A stretch of DNA of 6,298 bases, taken from assembly GCA_002308875.1 (NCBI GenBank), contig DBWK01000008.1, positions 17,297 to 23,594 of the forward strand. The letters run 5' to 3'. Positions 5,937-6,298 of this stretch are shown piece by piece; positions within the stretch are counted from its first letter, which is position 1, and the number at the start of each line of letters is the position of its first letter. The notes under the pieces were generated by a model. That model searched no databases. It saw nothing but the letters and a program-made list of their open reading frames with translations, and was not told the DNA's origin. Both the position numbers and the translations under genes were made by a program. Origin of the DNA: Treponema sp. UBA1240. GTDB taxonomy: Bacteria; Spirochaetota; Spirochaetia; Treponematales; Treponemataceae.

Positions 5937-6298
5937 ATGTTCGCAAAGGCAAAAAATGCGCTTGTTTTTAAGAAAGGGAACGAAACCCTTTTGATTGAGC
6001 CCTGGGGCAAAAACAGCCTGAGGGTGCGCTCAACGCTCGAAAGCGTTTTTACTGATAAAGATTGGGGACTTACGGAAAAAGTCAGCAAAACCCGCGCTGT
6101 AATTACTATTGACGCTAACGGCGCGCAAATCACAAACGGAACTCTGTCCGCACGGCTAAATAATAACGGCGTTCTTTCTTTTTATAAGGAAGAAAAACTT
6201 TTGTTCCGCGAATACTTCCGCTGTTACGACCCCTCCGCCACCCCTCATTCCTGCTGCACAAAAGTAATCGCGCGTGAATACAAGGGGCTTTCCGGCGG
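5937..6298 (+). CDS. glycoside hydrolase family 31 enzyme, N-terminal part (runs off window)
   Basis: Only the first 120 codons are present; GH31 enzymes are usually 650-800 residues. The start is the ATG at 5937, placed 6 bases after GGGGAG, with no signal peptide, so a cytoplasmic enzyme is likely. The visible part is the beta-sandwich, mutarotase-like N-terminal domain that precedes the catalytic barrel. Telling stretches are SLRVRSTLESVFTDKDWGL (27-45), ITNGTLSARLNNNGVLSFY (65-83) and EKLLFREYFR (86-95), followed by the REYKGLSGG lead-in typical of family members (alpha-glucosidases and alpha-xylosidases). The catalytic aspartates lie outside the window, so neither activity nor substrate can be assigned. 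It is divergent from the dehydrogenase fusion. An intracellular alpha-glycosidase would fit with sugar import by the YtfQ-like system at the other end. Confidence 0.75.
   Translation, partial: MFAKAKNALVFKKGNETLLIEPWGKNSLRVRSTLESVFTDKDWGLTEKVSKTRAVITIDANGAQITNGTLSARLNNNGVLSFYKEEKLLFREYFRCYDPSATPHSCCTKVIAREYKGLSG

Noticed and set aside
5933..6133. 66-codon minus-strand frame at the right end
   Set aside because: It is antisense to the GH31 coding start, which has a clear ribosome binding site and family-like sequence.

Overview
The window holds six protein-coding genes, two of them cut by its edges, with no RNA gene, insertion sequence or CRISPR array that I can see. The moderately AT-rich sequence, a YtfQ-like sugar-binding protein, a GH31 glycosidase and small lineage-type hypothetical proteins suggest a carbohydrate-fermenting, Treponema-like spirochaete. 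This assignment is an impression from gene content and style, not a phylogenetic result.

Layout. Positions 1-581 (minus strand) hold the N-terminal two thirds or so of a periplasmic sugar-binding protein of an ABC importer, closest in motifs to E. coli YtfQ. A 399-base intergenic region (582-980) follows. It carries a candidate promoter and palindromic operator for the binding protein, an AT-rich stretch with a tandem 18-bp repeat at 21-bp spacing, a GC-richer hairpin resembling a dispersed intergenic repeat, and a weak promoter for the next gene. Positions 981-2309 (plus) encode a CreD-family inner-membrane protein. It overlaps an exported protein of unknown function (2281-2817), and the two form a likely two-gene operon. 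That operon meets a minus-strand operon tail to tail: only 5 bases separate the stop codons, and a 7-bp-stem hairpin covers both gene ends.

The minus-strand operon reads from 5757 leftward. It starts with an 860-residue fusion of an iron-type alcohol dehydrogenase (N-terminal) to a class-3-like aldehyde dehydrogenase (C-terminal), followed after 10 bases by a 113-residue protein of unknown function. A good sigma-70-type promoter with a perfect 12-bp palindrome at the predicted start site lies upstream of the fusion. Diverging from it, the N-terminal part of a GH31 glycoside hydrolase runs off the right edge from 5937.

Working together. The binding protein and GH31 enzyme suggest uptake and hydrolysis of sugars or glycosides. 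The fusion could couple alcohol and aldehyde oxidation, or dismutate an aldehyde such as lactaldehyde into alcohol plus acid with NAD(H) recycled; that role is inference. The fusion is the most notable object here, because its domain order (ADH then ALDH) is the reverse of the classical AdhE enzyme and its ALDH half looks non-acylating.
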